Part shown: positions 10,082 through 19,030 of the stretch, one piece after another
Layout of the letters: each line of letters begins with the position of its first letter
How positions within the stretch are numbered: position 1 is the first letter of the stretch
Assembly (NCBI GenBank): GCA_036939975.1
Contig: JALLPB010001342.1
Coordinates: 1 to 24,204, forward strand
DNA from: Cyclostephanos tholiformis
Lineage: Eukaryota; Bacillariophyta; Thalassiosirophyceae; Thalassiosirales; Thalassiosiraceae
Length of the DNA stretch: 24,204 nt
Reading direction: 5' to 3'
Made by a program: the position numbers and the translations under genes
Notes under the pieces: generated by a model
The model's input: the letters and a program-made list of their open reading frames with translations, nothing else
The model's database searches: none
What the model was told of the DNA's origin: nothing

Positions 10082-10274
10082 ACATTTTTGTTGGCTGTTT
10101 CTACTAACCTCTAGACGATATAGAAAAGTACTACGGAGAAAAAATCGCGTTTTACTTCGCATGGCTTGAGCACTGCAACTTTCATCTTATTTTCTTGTCA
10201 GTTGCAGGTTTGATACTCTTCATATTCCAGCTGACATCAGGAGAGTGGGACCACGAGCTTCCACCATTCGCCCG

Positions 10275-10625
10275 GACAAAGAGAACGAATACCTATAGCA
10301 TCCTCGCTCCATGCCTGACACAAACACCACCCTTTTTGGAATAGTCCCTCATAACTGCATAGATTTCTCCTCACCATATCTGCTCCGTGCTTAAGACAAA
10401 TACCACCCTTTTTGGAATAGTTGGCATACCCCTCGTGGGTGCATAGCTTTCTCCTCACCATATCTGCACTGTGCCTAACACAAACACAACCCCTTTGGAT
10501 AAAGTTAGTACACCCCTCATGGGTGCATAGCTTTCTCCTCACCATATCCGCACCGTGCCTAACACAAACACCACCCTTTTGGATAATGTTAGTGCACCCC
10601 TAATGGGTGCATAGCTTTCTCACAC
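10275..10625 (-). pseudogene. Broken gene of Cys/His zinc-finger repeats
   Basis: On the minus strand four copies of an 84-bp (28-residue) unit begin with RKLCTHEGCTN and continue through GGVCVRHGAD, a Cys/His pattern resembling the small repeats of stramenopile WRKY19-like proteins. Copy anchors lie at 10605, 10521, 10437 and 10353, exactly 84 bp apart. The first copy has a TAG (10600-10602) where the others read GAG, and the fourth has an 8-bp deletion near 10343 that shifts the frame. No start context or further domain is visible, so this is a fragment. The repeat family name is by recollection of the pattern only. Confidence 0.6.
10290..10625. repeat. 84-bp tandem repeat, about four copies
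   Basis: The anchor GGTGCATAGCTTTCT recurs at intervals of exactly 84 bp (10437, 10521, 10605), and a diverged copy sits at 10353. The unit equals 28 codons of the zinc-finger repeat on the minus strand, so the array is a coding repeat that has lost its frame. Confidence 0.7.
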
Positions 10626-10639
10626 ACTTCTTCTTATGT

Positions 10640-13320
10640 CAATTCTGTGGATTTCTGTGGCCTAGGACATGCTGCATGTAATTTCCAAGATATGATTGCC
10701 ATTCAGCCAGATTTGCCACCATCATATCATCGCCTATGAGCACCCCAATGAAAGTTCATTTTTCATTCGCATATTGGACTATCTCATTGATCTTATTTTG
10801 GAGAAGACCTTTAACTTCCGATTTGAAATCAATATCATCCAGGGGAGTCATAAGAAGGCTGTTCTTGTGTCCATTGCTATATAACAAAGATAATCTCCAA
10901 AATTGTTGGTGAACGTGACACGTGACTTCATGCACTTGTTGAACACAAATATGAGTTTGGTGTCTCGGAGTGTGGCTTCAAGGATCATTTCACCCTGAAA
11001 CAGTTCATACCACTCAAGATGATTGCTTATATTTGGTATGGTTCTAAGTACAATCTTACGCTGAATCTTGGGATTGAAGCCTCGAATTGGGATTGATAAG
11101 TTCTGTGCATGTGTCATTGCCGTGCAGACATTGATATTCTGCCTGTCAAGCTTGTCAAGGATCAGCTTGACCTTCGAAGTCGACCCAACGACAGTGAATA
11201 ACCTGAGCTTAAATCCTTCAGAGAGAAGATGAACACCTCTTGCATATAGGTTGAGGATGGAGGTTTGAATCTCAGCCTGTTCGGGTGTGCAGTCGGGGCA
11301 TGGTTGATAGCCTTTCTCAAGTATCGGACACCGTGCCCGGAAGTTGGAGAAGGTATAATTCCTGATGGTATGTCCAAACATTTTTCGTGTGAATATGGTC
11401 TTATCGATTACCATCATATTGCAAAAAGTACAGCAGGAGCCGAACTTGCTTTCATGTCAAGGAAGGCTTGATCCACCATTTGCCAAAGAGTGGCCACTTC
11501 TTCTGTCCTGGAGAGGACACTTGCCTATCGCATGAACCATTTTGTCATTGTTCTGTGATGTACTTGGCCAACCAAGGATTGTCATAATATGCTGGTAGAC
11601 TCTGCATCTCCTTTGCTAACTGATATCATTTTTCTGATAACGAGGACAAGTACGGTTCTTTATCAAGTATGATGGAACCTGGCAAATGCGTGGGTGTGTA
11701 AGTGTTCTCTGTAAATTGTTTGGTGAGAATGCAATCGTGAGAAATCAAGTTTTACAATCGAACAACTGTTAAACCAATATTGATTTTTCCTGATACACGA
11801 TCTCTTCTGCCAAGGAGTGAGCATGCATCAATTCTGTAATCACTCCATTGATATAATGGTACATATCCATGTATGCATTATGCATCTTGCCGCCAGGGTG
11901 ATAAATTACCATCATATAAATGGCTCTTGCAACATCTGAAATTTACCGATCGGGGTCACATGGAATGCAGAAGACAAAGAACTGGGCAATATCGAAATCT
12001 TCTTGAATGGAAATGAGATGTTCAAAGGCAAGGGACCAAGCACCTTCCATGTGCTATGACTAGCCTTTGGTTGCGAGATGGAATAAAGCATGACTTTTCT
12101 GCCAAATAAGTGGATTAATGAGGAGGCACAAGATGATCTTAGGGAAAACAGATGCGGCAAATAATTGCTGTCATTTTTTTCAAATTCAATTTTAAAAATC
12201 ATCAACCCTAGCTTGCTGTCTTTCTTTCCCTATCGTTGCCATTATTGACATCGCCAAGCAGACAACTGTGCGTCTAGCCACCCCTGAGCACCAGGACTGG
12301 AATGAAAAAGATGGCCTCTTCAGCAGTCCCGGAGGCGGACATATATGCTCCCTCCAACAACGTGGATCCATACATGGCCTTGCCAGCATACCCGCATACT
12401 GGACCCCCGAGTAACTTGATGCCTCCAATATGTCATTGGCACTGTATGAGAGAGCAATGCTCTTGCCCATCTCCTGGAGCTTCAGGCGGATAATCTCGAG
12501 GTCCTTGGTTCAATCCAACTCCCAGCTAGTCCAGGACATCCTTCTCCACACACCCCTCAATTACCCCTGTCTGCTCCAGTCCAAAACACCGATGCTGTTA
12601 GCGTAGATCACTTGATTGACATCTCCCCCCCTCTTCCTCTCCACCGCCTCGTCATCATCCCATGGCCTCCTGCACATTGTGGTGCCTCGACAGTCATCAT
12701 TGTTGTCCCGCTATCAGACCTCAACACGGTCATCCTTGTTCATGATTTTACTCTTCATATTTTGCATCATCATCATCGTTTGTTGTTCTGATGGCACGGT
12801 CATGTCCGATGTGGTCATCATCATAATTGTCGTCAAAGCAGATTGATTATCACCAATTTCAATTCCTCTCTCTCTCACATCATTCATTCACCCCTCCTCT
12901 GAGTAGGGGGTGACGATTTTGTAGTTTTTTCCTTGTGGTGGCTGTGGCAGGCCATCTTACAGTAGAGTTGCTGCGGCGGCGCTGGCAGCAAAGTGGTGGG
13001 GTCTGGAGGAGATGTTGGGGGGTCAAAAGTGTGCAACATGTTGAGTGGCGGCACCTCCCAATCAATGGGCATGGCGGTAGAGGGTGGCCATGGTGTCATA
13101 GAATTGTATTGTTGAGGTAAAAGTAGGCAAAGAGGGCAACTTAGTGAAAGAAAAGTCAAAAGGGTATGGTTGTGCTGAACCACAGTCACCACAGCTTATC
13201 ATAGCACTCTAGGCTACAAAGTATGCATACTGTGTATGCCATTATAGAAACTAAGGTTACTTAGTATCTAAATTGCGTGATATTCCCGTAAAATGTGAGA
13301 TAAGGTGACTCTGATCAGCG
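10640..13320. other. Long stretch without a recognisable gene
   Basis: About 2.7 kb in which no product could be recognised. The longest frames are on the minus strand at 10848-11417 (listed separately) and 11912-12205. The latter (97 codons, with HVTPIGKFQMLQ near its end) breaks at 11912, while a plausible continuation appears in another frame for about 50 more codons (HPGGKMHNAYMDMYHY). That suggests a decayed gene on the minus strand. The 12480-13190 part is CA/TC-rich low-complexity sequence with no credible ORF. Confidence 0.4.
10848..11417 (-). pseudogene. Unrecognised ORF fragment, 189 codons
   Basis: The longest frame of the middle region. The product is basic, with a CPDC pair (in CPILEKGYQPCPDC) and a soluble-looking mixed composition; I do not recognise the family. 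Upstream on the same strand another frame reads ATLWQMVDQAFLDMKAS just before the ATG, which suggests the 5' part is lost to a frameshift. It lies in decayed AT-rich sequence beside the zinc-finger pseudogene, so a remnant of a mobile-element gene is the simplest reading, but a short host gene is not excluded. Confidence 0.25.
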
Positions 13321-13339
13321 ACTTTACACATAGAAGCTC

Positions 13340-13535
13340 TGCATGATAAAAAGTGTCTTTCCCCCTCGCCAAACACACACGTCACATAGTACTAGCTATA
13401 AAAAGTGTCTTTTCCCCTTGCCAAACACACACTTCACATAGTAGCTCTTGCGTGATAAAAAGTGTCTTTTCCCCTCACTAAACACACACTACACACACAA
13501 TAGCTCCCGCACAAGGAAAAGTGACCTTTCCACTT
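13340..13535. repeat. Degenerate 52-57 bp tandem repeat
   Basis: ATAAAAAGTGTCTTT starts at 13346, 13398 and 13455. Each copy is followed by a C-rich tract and a CCAAACACACAC-type segment, and a fourth, poorer copy (GGAAAAGTGACCTTTCC) lies near 13515. Spacing is 52 then 57 bp. The stretch from 13536 to 13800 is T-rich (TTTTTGTTTTTTT repeated near 13586, 13626 and 13664) and holds no gene I can support. Confidence 0.65.
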
Positions 13536-13802
13536 GCTCCCGCAAGGTTTTCTTTTTTTACCAAAACATTATATATTGAGTAAGTTTTTGTTTTTTTGTA
13601 TTTAAACCACTATGAATGAATAGGTTTTTGTTTTTTTCCAAAACTTTTTAGGGATTAGGCAGTTTTTGTTTTTTTAATGAAAACAATTTGCCTTTTTGAT
13701 AGTGATTAATTTGGATTTAGTTTTTTAAATGCGCTTTCTATATTTAAGAAAGAAAACACCATTATTCTGTTTCAAAACATCATTGTCAACAAGTTTTGGG
13801 TC

Positions 13803-14060
13803 ATGCTTTCTGTTAGAAATCATCGCTTCCGAACCATTTTTGCTCATGGCAATAAACAACTTGATCCCATACCAAAAATTTCTAGACAAACTCTGCTCAC
13901 AAAATCAATAGAATCCAAAACAAAAATGGCAATCTTTAATGAATCAGTCCTTGTTGAAATGGAAAGGAAAGCTGTCAGTGGAGAGTATGACATGGCTAAC
14001 AAGCAGAAGTCAAGGACAAGAAAGCCACCCAATAGGTTCATGGACATTCAGGCAAGAGAG
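13803..14060 (+). other. Short unrecognised ORF, possible exon
   Basis: An ATG-started frame of about 86 basic codons (KSRTRKPPNRFMDIQARE near the end) before it runs into the (AT)20 tract. A GTGAAG donor at 14061 and a TTTAG acceptor ending at 14164 would splice it in frame to the duplicated ATRX-tail sequence, giving a protein of about 136 residues. That two-exon model rests on phase and two splice dinucleotides only. Confidence 0.2.
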
Positions 14061-14086
14061 GTGAAGGAAAAGGCATTGACCAAACA

Positions 14087-14088
<2 letters not shown>

Positions 14089-14128
<40 letters not shown>
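14089..14128. repeat. (AT)20 microsatellite
   Basis: Twenty perfect AT units in an otherwise non-repetitive AT-rich stretch. Its length is likely to vary between isolates. Confidence 0.95.
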
Positions 14129-14135
<7 letters not shown>

Positions 14136-14261
14136 TAGATAATCACTTAGTTGGATTGCTTTAGCTGAATGTCAATAATGGTCTTGCCAGCACCAGCAAA
14201 CTGATAACCTTGCTCTTTGTTCATGTTTTGGAGTTTCACCCATTTGCAAAGGGAAAGGAGA

Positions 14262-14318
14262 ACGATGATAATGATAATGATGTTGTCGATTTGACATTTT
14301 CTGATGCCAACTGAACAT
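14262..14318 (+). pseudogene. Stray copy of the ATRX-like gene's 3' end
   Basis: A frame ending [16 protein letters not shown] repeats the last residues of the ATRX-like protein ([14 protein letters not shown]). At DNA level 28 bases are identical (10045-10072 against 14277-14304). Homology continues through the stop into ACTGAACAT, and leftward through a GAT-repeat run interrupted by AAT. No SNF2 motif lies between the copies, so only the tail was duplicated. Whether it belongs to an expressed small gene (see 13803-14060) cannot be told from sequence. Confidence 0.7.
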
Positions 14319-14760
14319 GATCAATCTATGATTGCATGCCTTACATATTTTGATAATATTTTCAAGAAGTATGTAGGACTTTATTCACTAGTAAAAACAT
14401 GATTAATTCTATTCTGCCGTATGTTAGGGATGAGCCCCCTAGGTCTGTGTCAATTGGCAGTCTCTTGAACTGAGTTGGTCGCTAGGTCACCGTCAAAAAA
14501 TAGAACAGCTCCCCTTTCGGCCATTTTCTCAGCCTCATCAGAGCCCCCTTTCTTACCAGCTAAATGCGAACCATAGGAACATCACCTTGCAAGTGCATTC
14601 AACATTCCACATATGTCCCTTTTCAAATTGATGGCGTTCTTTGAAATCTCAATGAGCAACGAAGCCATGCGTTGGCCACAAGAAATTTGATTTTTTTCAA
14701 GCAAAATTAAATTAATGTAGAGTCAACGTAGGAATCTAATATTTGTAAGCTTTATAGGAG

Positions 14761-14777
14761 TGTGCGTTGAGCGCACA
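14761..14777. promoter_or_regulatory. Inverted repeat upstream of the MYB gene
   Basis: TGTGCG and CGCACA form a perfect 6-bp inverted repeat with a 5-nt spacer, 62 bp before the ATG and right after a TATA-like sequence. It could be a dimeric factor site or a leader hairpin; a chance palindrome of this size is not excluded. Confidence 0.3.
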
Positions 14778-14827
14778 GTGATTTTTTGTCCGACACAACA
14801 TCATTATCTCCTCCCCACCTCCCATCG

Positions 14828-14833
14828 ATGTAA
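14828..14833 (+). promoter_or_regulatory. Start-stop mini-uORF (ATGTAA)
   Basis: An ATG followed directly by TAA lies five bases before the main start codon at 14839. If it is in the leader, it is a minimal start-stop uORF, an element known in other eukaryotes to stall initiating ribosomes and lower translation of the main ORF. Confidence 0.45.
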
Positions 14834-14838
14834 ACGCC

Positions 14839-16290
14839 ATGAACGCCGCCTTCCCCGACGCCTCCGCATTCGCATCCGTGACCACCACCACCCCTATTCC
14901 CGCGCGTGCGTCATCCAGAGGACGAACCTGGACGCCCGAGGAGGACGAGATAGTAATACGCGCGGTCCTGTCCGAGCCGACGAATGCCATTCCATTCCAA
15001 CGTTGGTCGGAATTGGCAACGAGGCTCCCGCCGCCCGGTCGTACCGGCAAGATGGTGCGCGATCGGTGGACTAATAATCTAGATCCGAGGATAGATAAGT
15101 CGCCATTCAGTAAGGAAGACGATGACGAATTGTTTCGTGCACATGGGATTTATGGCAAGAGGTGGGTGGAAATATCGGAGAGGGTCTATCATTCTCGTAG
15201 GAGCGAGAATCAGGTGAAGAATCGGTGGAATTCCGCGGCATTCAAGGCCTTCGTATCCGCCGAATACGGCATCGATGCCTACAAGATGGCCAATCGCGAA
15301 TGCGGACCATCGAGGAGGCTCGGTAGACTGCCGCGTCCTCAGTCGTCGTCGCCGAAAGTATCGTCGTCGAGGCGGCGCATCCGACGCACGCCTCCGATGC
15401 CCGCGTTGGCTTTGTCGTCGTGCGCGCGCAAGATGATGTCCGGTGACGGCTCTCATGGGAACCCCCCTCGTTGGAACGCGAAGGAGGGTCAATCTGCGAC
15501 TAGGAGGGCAATTAGTCGTCCGGCGAGGACGGCGGAGAAGTCGACGGTGTCCTCGTCGTCGTTGTCGTCGTCCTCGTCGTCTAGTGGTGGTGGTCGTGAA
15601 CCGTCGCCTACAACAGGCGATCTCATCGATGCATTCTCCATCGCAAGGGGCGCGCCGCAACCGCCGGTGCCGGTGGCTACAACGATTACCCCTTCCCCTC
15701 CCGCCAACGTCGCTGTCGTCCCGACCACGAGGGTCACGAATGAGGAGGAACCCCTCGTCATTGCGACGATGACCTCTGCCCCCGCGCGAGATGCGAATCG
15801 ACCGTCGCCGTTGTCGTTACTCCATTTTTTATGTGGAAGGAAGGATCCCGGTAACGAATATAGAATGGACGACTTAAGTCCACGATCGATTAATAATGGC
15901 AGCAGGCCATCGCAGAAGGGACGGGCGTACACCGTCGAGGAGGATGAGATGATATCGAGGGCCGCGCTCGCGGAGCGCGACTTCACGCAATGGGCGGCAT
16001 TGGCATCGTCGATCAACGCGATGTTCTATCCGTCCTTGTTGCCCAAACGGAGTGGGAAGCAAATACGCGATCGATGGGTGAATTACTTGAATCCCGCGTT
16101 GAATCGCCGACCTTGGTCAAGGGAGGAGGACGTGCGATTATGGAGGGCTCACGAGGAATTGGGCAAGCGTTGGACGATCATTGGGATAGAGAAATTCCAC
16201 ACGACGAGGAGCGAGAATCAGATCAAGAACAGGTGGAATAGTGCTGCGTTTAGGAAGTTCGTGAAGGATGAGTACGGTAAGGTTGTGTGA
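14839..16290 (+). CDS. Four-repeat MYB protein with two R2R3-like pairs
   Basis: Intronless, 483 residues. The first MYB pair covers about residues 28-82 (W31, W56, W77) and 86-138 (W109, W130). The second covers about 361-417 (W385, W413) and 423-474 (W426, W435, W445, W466). Both pairs end almost identically (RSENQVKNRWNSAAFKAF and RSENQIKNRWNSAAFRKF), so one arose by duplication of the other. The first repeat of each pair has extra residues between its helices. The ~220-residue linker (140-360) is Ser/Pro/Arg-rich with poly-Ser at 238-249 and basic clusters (RRRIRR at 178-183) that could be nuclear signals. The protein is likely a sequence-specific DNA-binding nuclear protein, perhaps reading two half-sites. 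Targets are unknown. This is not the c-MYB 3R or snRNA-activating SNAPc layout. Confidence 0.88.
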   Translation: MNAAFPDASAFASVTTTTPIPARASSRGRTWTPEEDEIVIRAVLSEPTNAIPFQRWSELATRLPPPGRTGKMVRDRWTNNLDPRIDKSPFSKEDDDELFRAHGIYGKRWVEISERVYHSRRSENQVKNRWNSAAFKAFVSAEYGIDAYKMANRECGPSRRLGRLPRPQSSSPKVSSSRRRIRRTPPMPALALSSCARKMMSGDGSHGNPPRWNAKEGQSATRRAISRPARTAEKSTVSSSSLSSSSSSSGGGREPSPTTGDLIDAFSIARGAPQPPVPVATTITPSPPANVAVVPTTRVTNEEEPLVIATMTSAPARDANRPSPLSLLHFLCGRKDPGNEYRMDDLSPRSINNGSRPSQKGRAYTVEEDEMISRAALAERDFTQWAALASSINAMFYPSLLPKRSGKQIRDRWVNYLNPALNRRPWSREEDVRLWRAHEELGKRWTIIGIEKFHTTRSENQIKNRWNSAAFRKFVKDEYGKVV

Positions 16291-16848
16291 AAGAATGCCA
16301 TAAAAACTGCCGTTGCTCGACCCATGTGGTCTGGACGATCGGTCCACCCACGAAACAGAGAGGGGAAAAAATACCCTAGAGGTAGATCTGAAGTTGCGAT
16401 TATCTTATCCTTCTCCCCAAAATGAACGCAAATCTCAGAATTAACAGACTAAACTTGAAATTTCTGTTCCGTCGTCCAAATGAGTGAATATTTCCACCTT
16501 TCATGGAAAATATTAGATCTCAAATAGTGAACTTTACTTGTCTGTAGGATGAGACCTCTTAACAATGCAAACCAAAAATATGTCAACATGCTTGGATTCA
16601 CTAAACGATAATATGTTTGAACAGAGATTGCTGGTCACCGACACAGCCAGCCACCATGACCCTTGCACTAATGCCATGGCATTGGTTCATAGCAATCATT
16701 GTCCTGGACAAGGCAGAAATATCTTGCCTTGACCCTTGAAATGTTGTGGTTGGTTTCATGAAGGAAGTTACTCTTGAACTAACAATAAGCTGGAATAAGT
16801 GATTGTGTTACCTCACACAGAGAAAAGATAACTGAAGAGATTGAGACC
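16291..16848. other. Intergenic, nothing recognised
   Basis: About 560 bp between the MYB stop and the left end of the Harbinger-like element. Only short shadow frames occur. No AATAAA lies close to the MYB stop; CATAAAA at 16300 is the nearest A-rich motif. Confidence 0.5.
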
Positions 16849-16911
16849 CATAATCTCAACAACTTTTTTGGTAGGATTGAGGTAGGATTGAGGTAGGATT
16901 GAGTGGTAGGA
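16849..16911 (+). repeat. Left terminal inverted repeat with GGTAGGATTGA array
   Basis: Starts CATAATCTCAACAAC, then a T-run and three to four GGTAGGATTGA units. It pairs with the right end, and also with CTCAATCCTAATCCTAC at 16938-16954, so the end can fold on itself. Confidence 0.65.
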
Positions 16912-16930
16912 TGACCCTTAAAACTCCAAA

Positions 16931-17117
16931 AATGACCTCAATCCTAATCCTACTCCCAATCTGAACAAAAATACCCCCCCAAAATTGAGAAAATCTCCCC
17001 CTATTTTTGTTAAGATTGAAAAGNAATGACCTCAATCCTAATCCTACTCCCAATCTGAACAAAAATACCCCCCCAAAATTGAGAAAATCTCCCCCTATTT
17101 TTGTTAAGATTGAAAAG
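16931..17117. repeat. Exact 93-bp direct duplication around a single N
   Basis: 16931-17023 and 17025-17117 appear identical, including a C7 run, and the base between them (17024) is N. This is the pattern left when overlapping contig ends are joined without collapsing. The true genome probably has one copy. Confidence 0.85.
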
Positions 17118-17248
17118 GATGAATTGGAGGTGGGATTGCCCCCCCCCTGGAGCATGATTTTTTGTGACCTCTCCCGCGCCCAGTGAACAAGGAAGGGGTC
17201 GATCCAGCAAGCAACCTCATTCACTCCCGGCAATGTGCCTGGTGACTT

Positions 17249-17410
17249 GATCAAGAGCGGCAACACACACAAGGAGGGGGGAGGGTGGGTGATCCAACGG
17301 ACGACCTTAGCGCCTGGCAACACAATCAAGAGCGGAGTGGCAACATGATCAAGAGCGGCAATGCAAACAAGGAGGGGTGGCAAGTGGTAACGCGAACAAG
17401 GAGGGGGGGC
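17249..17410. repeat. Subterminal GATCAAGAGCGG repeats
   Basis: The motif occurs at 17249-17260, 17324-17335 (AATCAAGAGCGG) and 17347-17358, interleaved with AACAAGGAGGGG units (e.g. 17366 and 17394). A related GATCAAGAGC-AAGGAGGG lies at 20611 near the other end. Such arrays often bind the element's own DNA-binding protein; that role is inferred. Confidence 0.55.
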
Positions 17411-17558
17411 AATCCAATGACTCAATATTTTCACTGATGACTTTTAAATCATCAACTGTGATTCTTGGGGCTGCTGCTGCAGCAACACTTTGCTGTTTGA
17501 ACAATAAATTTCATCACATGTTGATGATTTCATTGTGTCTTCATTTGTCCTCCCTTCA

Positions 17559-18715
17559 ATGAGGCTTGGTCGCATAAACCGGTTTCATGCTGGTCACAGG
17601 AAATACTATCAACGAAAGAGCTGGATTGTGTTTGTTGAACGCTTGACTGAATGCCAGTTCCGTCGATATTTCTGTATGTCAAAGGAGCTCTTCACGATAT
17701 TGTGCCGTCGTATTGAAGGGTGCATTGGTTCCGCAAAATTCAAGGGTGAAGAGTATCTAGAGGGCATAATGAATCCGCATCACCGTGACCAGGTTCGCAA
17801 CTTTGCAACAACATCTTGTTCGCCCATGCTCATACTACAGGGGGTATTATCTCTGGCGAGGTCAAGCTTGCTATTACATTACGGATTCTTGGGCGGGGAG
17901 GTCGTATTTGGATCTGGCATTACTCTTTGAATCAAGCTTCAATCACACACACAAGATTGTGAAGCATGTTGCGAAGAACTGGCTAACGCATGAGTCATTT
18001 TACCTCATCAATGATATTGCATACTGTCAAGACAACAAGAAAATGGAGGAATTAGCACTGCAATTTTTGCGTACGTCAAGAGGAGTCATCAATGGCTGCA
18101 TAGGTGCATTGGATGGATGAGTTGTAAAAATTAACAAGCCTTCCTCTTGTAATGGCGGGGAAAACCCTCAATCATTCTACAGTCAAAAGGGGTACTATGG
18201 CATAAATGTACAATTAATAGTTGATAAAAGAAAGCAGGTACTATTTCAAAGTATAATGTCATGAGGCGTGGAGCAAGACTCCACCGCTTTTAAGTCTTGT
18301 GCATTGTACAAATGGTTGACACTGAATTGGAGGGCATTGGCAGATAAGAGTCTGTATTTTATAGGCGATTTGGCATACTCCATCAAGTCTTTCTTGCTGA
18401 CTCCTTACGACAATGTGGTTCATGGTACTGCAGAAGACTATTACAATTTTTCCATTCACATCAGGCATCTCTATTGAATGTGCCTTCAGAGAAGTTGAAC
18501 TAAGATTTGGAATATTCTGGAGGCCGTTACAATTTTCTCTCAAAACAAACAGTCAAATCATTGATGCTTATCTTTGTCTCCATAATTTCATGATAGAAAA
18601 TTCCAACGTCAACTTCATGGATAAAGAAGTGTTCGATGAGGAATGCAGGAGATTTTTTTCTATACATCCAGACATTGCCGAGGGAGTGGATGGCGGGGAG
18701 TTGAATGATTCTTGA
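17559..18715 (+). pseudogene. Broken PIF/Harbinger DDE nuclease (HARBI1-like)
   Basis: Pieces in different frames line up with DDE_Tnp_4 nucleases. The N-terminal part reads LTECQFRRYFCMSKELF and KFKGEEYLEG. The middle reads GEVKLAITLRIL, and SYLDLALLFESSF in another frame. The core has GALDG (first Asp), FYSQKGYYGINVQ, FIGDLAYS (second Asp) and GISIECAFREVELRFGI (catalytic Glu), then LCLHNFMIEN. The acidic triad is recognisable, but the gene is dead. Frameshifts lie near 17815, 17897 and 18450; a TGA at 18118-18120 replaces the Trp after GALDG, and a TGA at 18262-18264 probably replaces an Arg (CGA). Both stop changes fit C-to-T deamination on one strand or the other. First usable ATG is at 17559. 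Confidence 0.82.
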
Positions 18716-19030
18716 CCTGGGCATCCAACAAGGCAGGAGGCAAATGCTGCTAGTGTTGGCAGGGACTGACGTGATTTGATATGTGATGACATTGCTAAGC
18801 AGGGATTATCACATCCCAGGACTAATTGGTACAGAGAAAATAATCGGTAGTTTAATACTACTTAAGAAGAATCAGAATCATCATCAGTGTCATTATTGAC
18901 TTCATCATTGCTATCACCACTACTACTCTTTGCTAGTGTTGTTGTCAGAACTCCCGAGGCTATCATCATCTGTCTTGCCAGTTGATTTAGTCGTTGCCTT
19001 CAATATATTGCGTTGGTACTCCATTGCTTC

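Larger units (their letters stand above)
14319..14838 (+). promoter_or_regulatory. Upstream region of the MYB gene
   Basis: About 520 bp without a credible ORF; the distal part is AT-rich. TTTATAG at 14751-14757, about 85 bp before the start codon, is the only TATA-like element near the gene. Two smaller elements are listed separately. Confidence 0.35.

Noticed and set aside
12302..12846. Plus-strand ORFs of 60-76 codons
   Set aside because: Low-complexity Ser/Pro and Ile/Val runs with no motif, in decayed sequence with stops in all frames.
14101..14128. (IY)n peptide tail of the 13803 ORF
   Set aside because: It is only the translated AT microsatellite.
14440..14530. Possible tRNA-like sequence upstream of the MYB gene
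   Set aside because: No acceptor stem or T-loop GTTCRANNC pattern could be paired.
17249..17410. CRISPR-like array
   Set aside because: Repeat spacing is irregular, units are short and variable, and the setting is a eukaryotic transposon end.
16856..17434. 192-codon minus-strand ORF containing an unknown residue
   Set aside because: It runs through the N and the 93-bp artefactual duplication, and repeats itself because of it.
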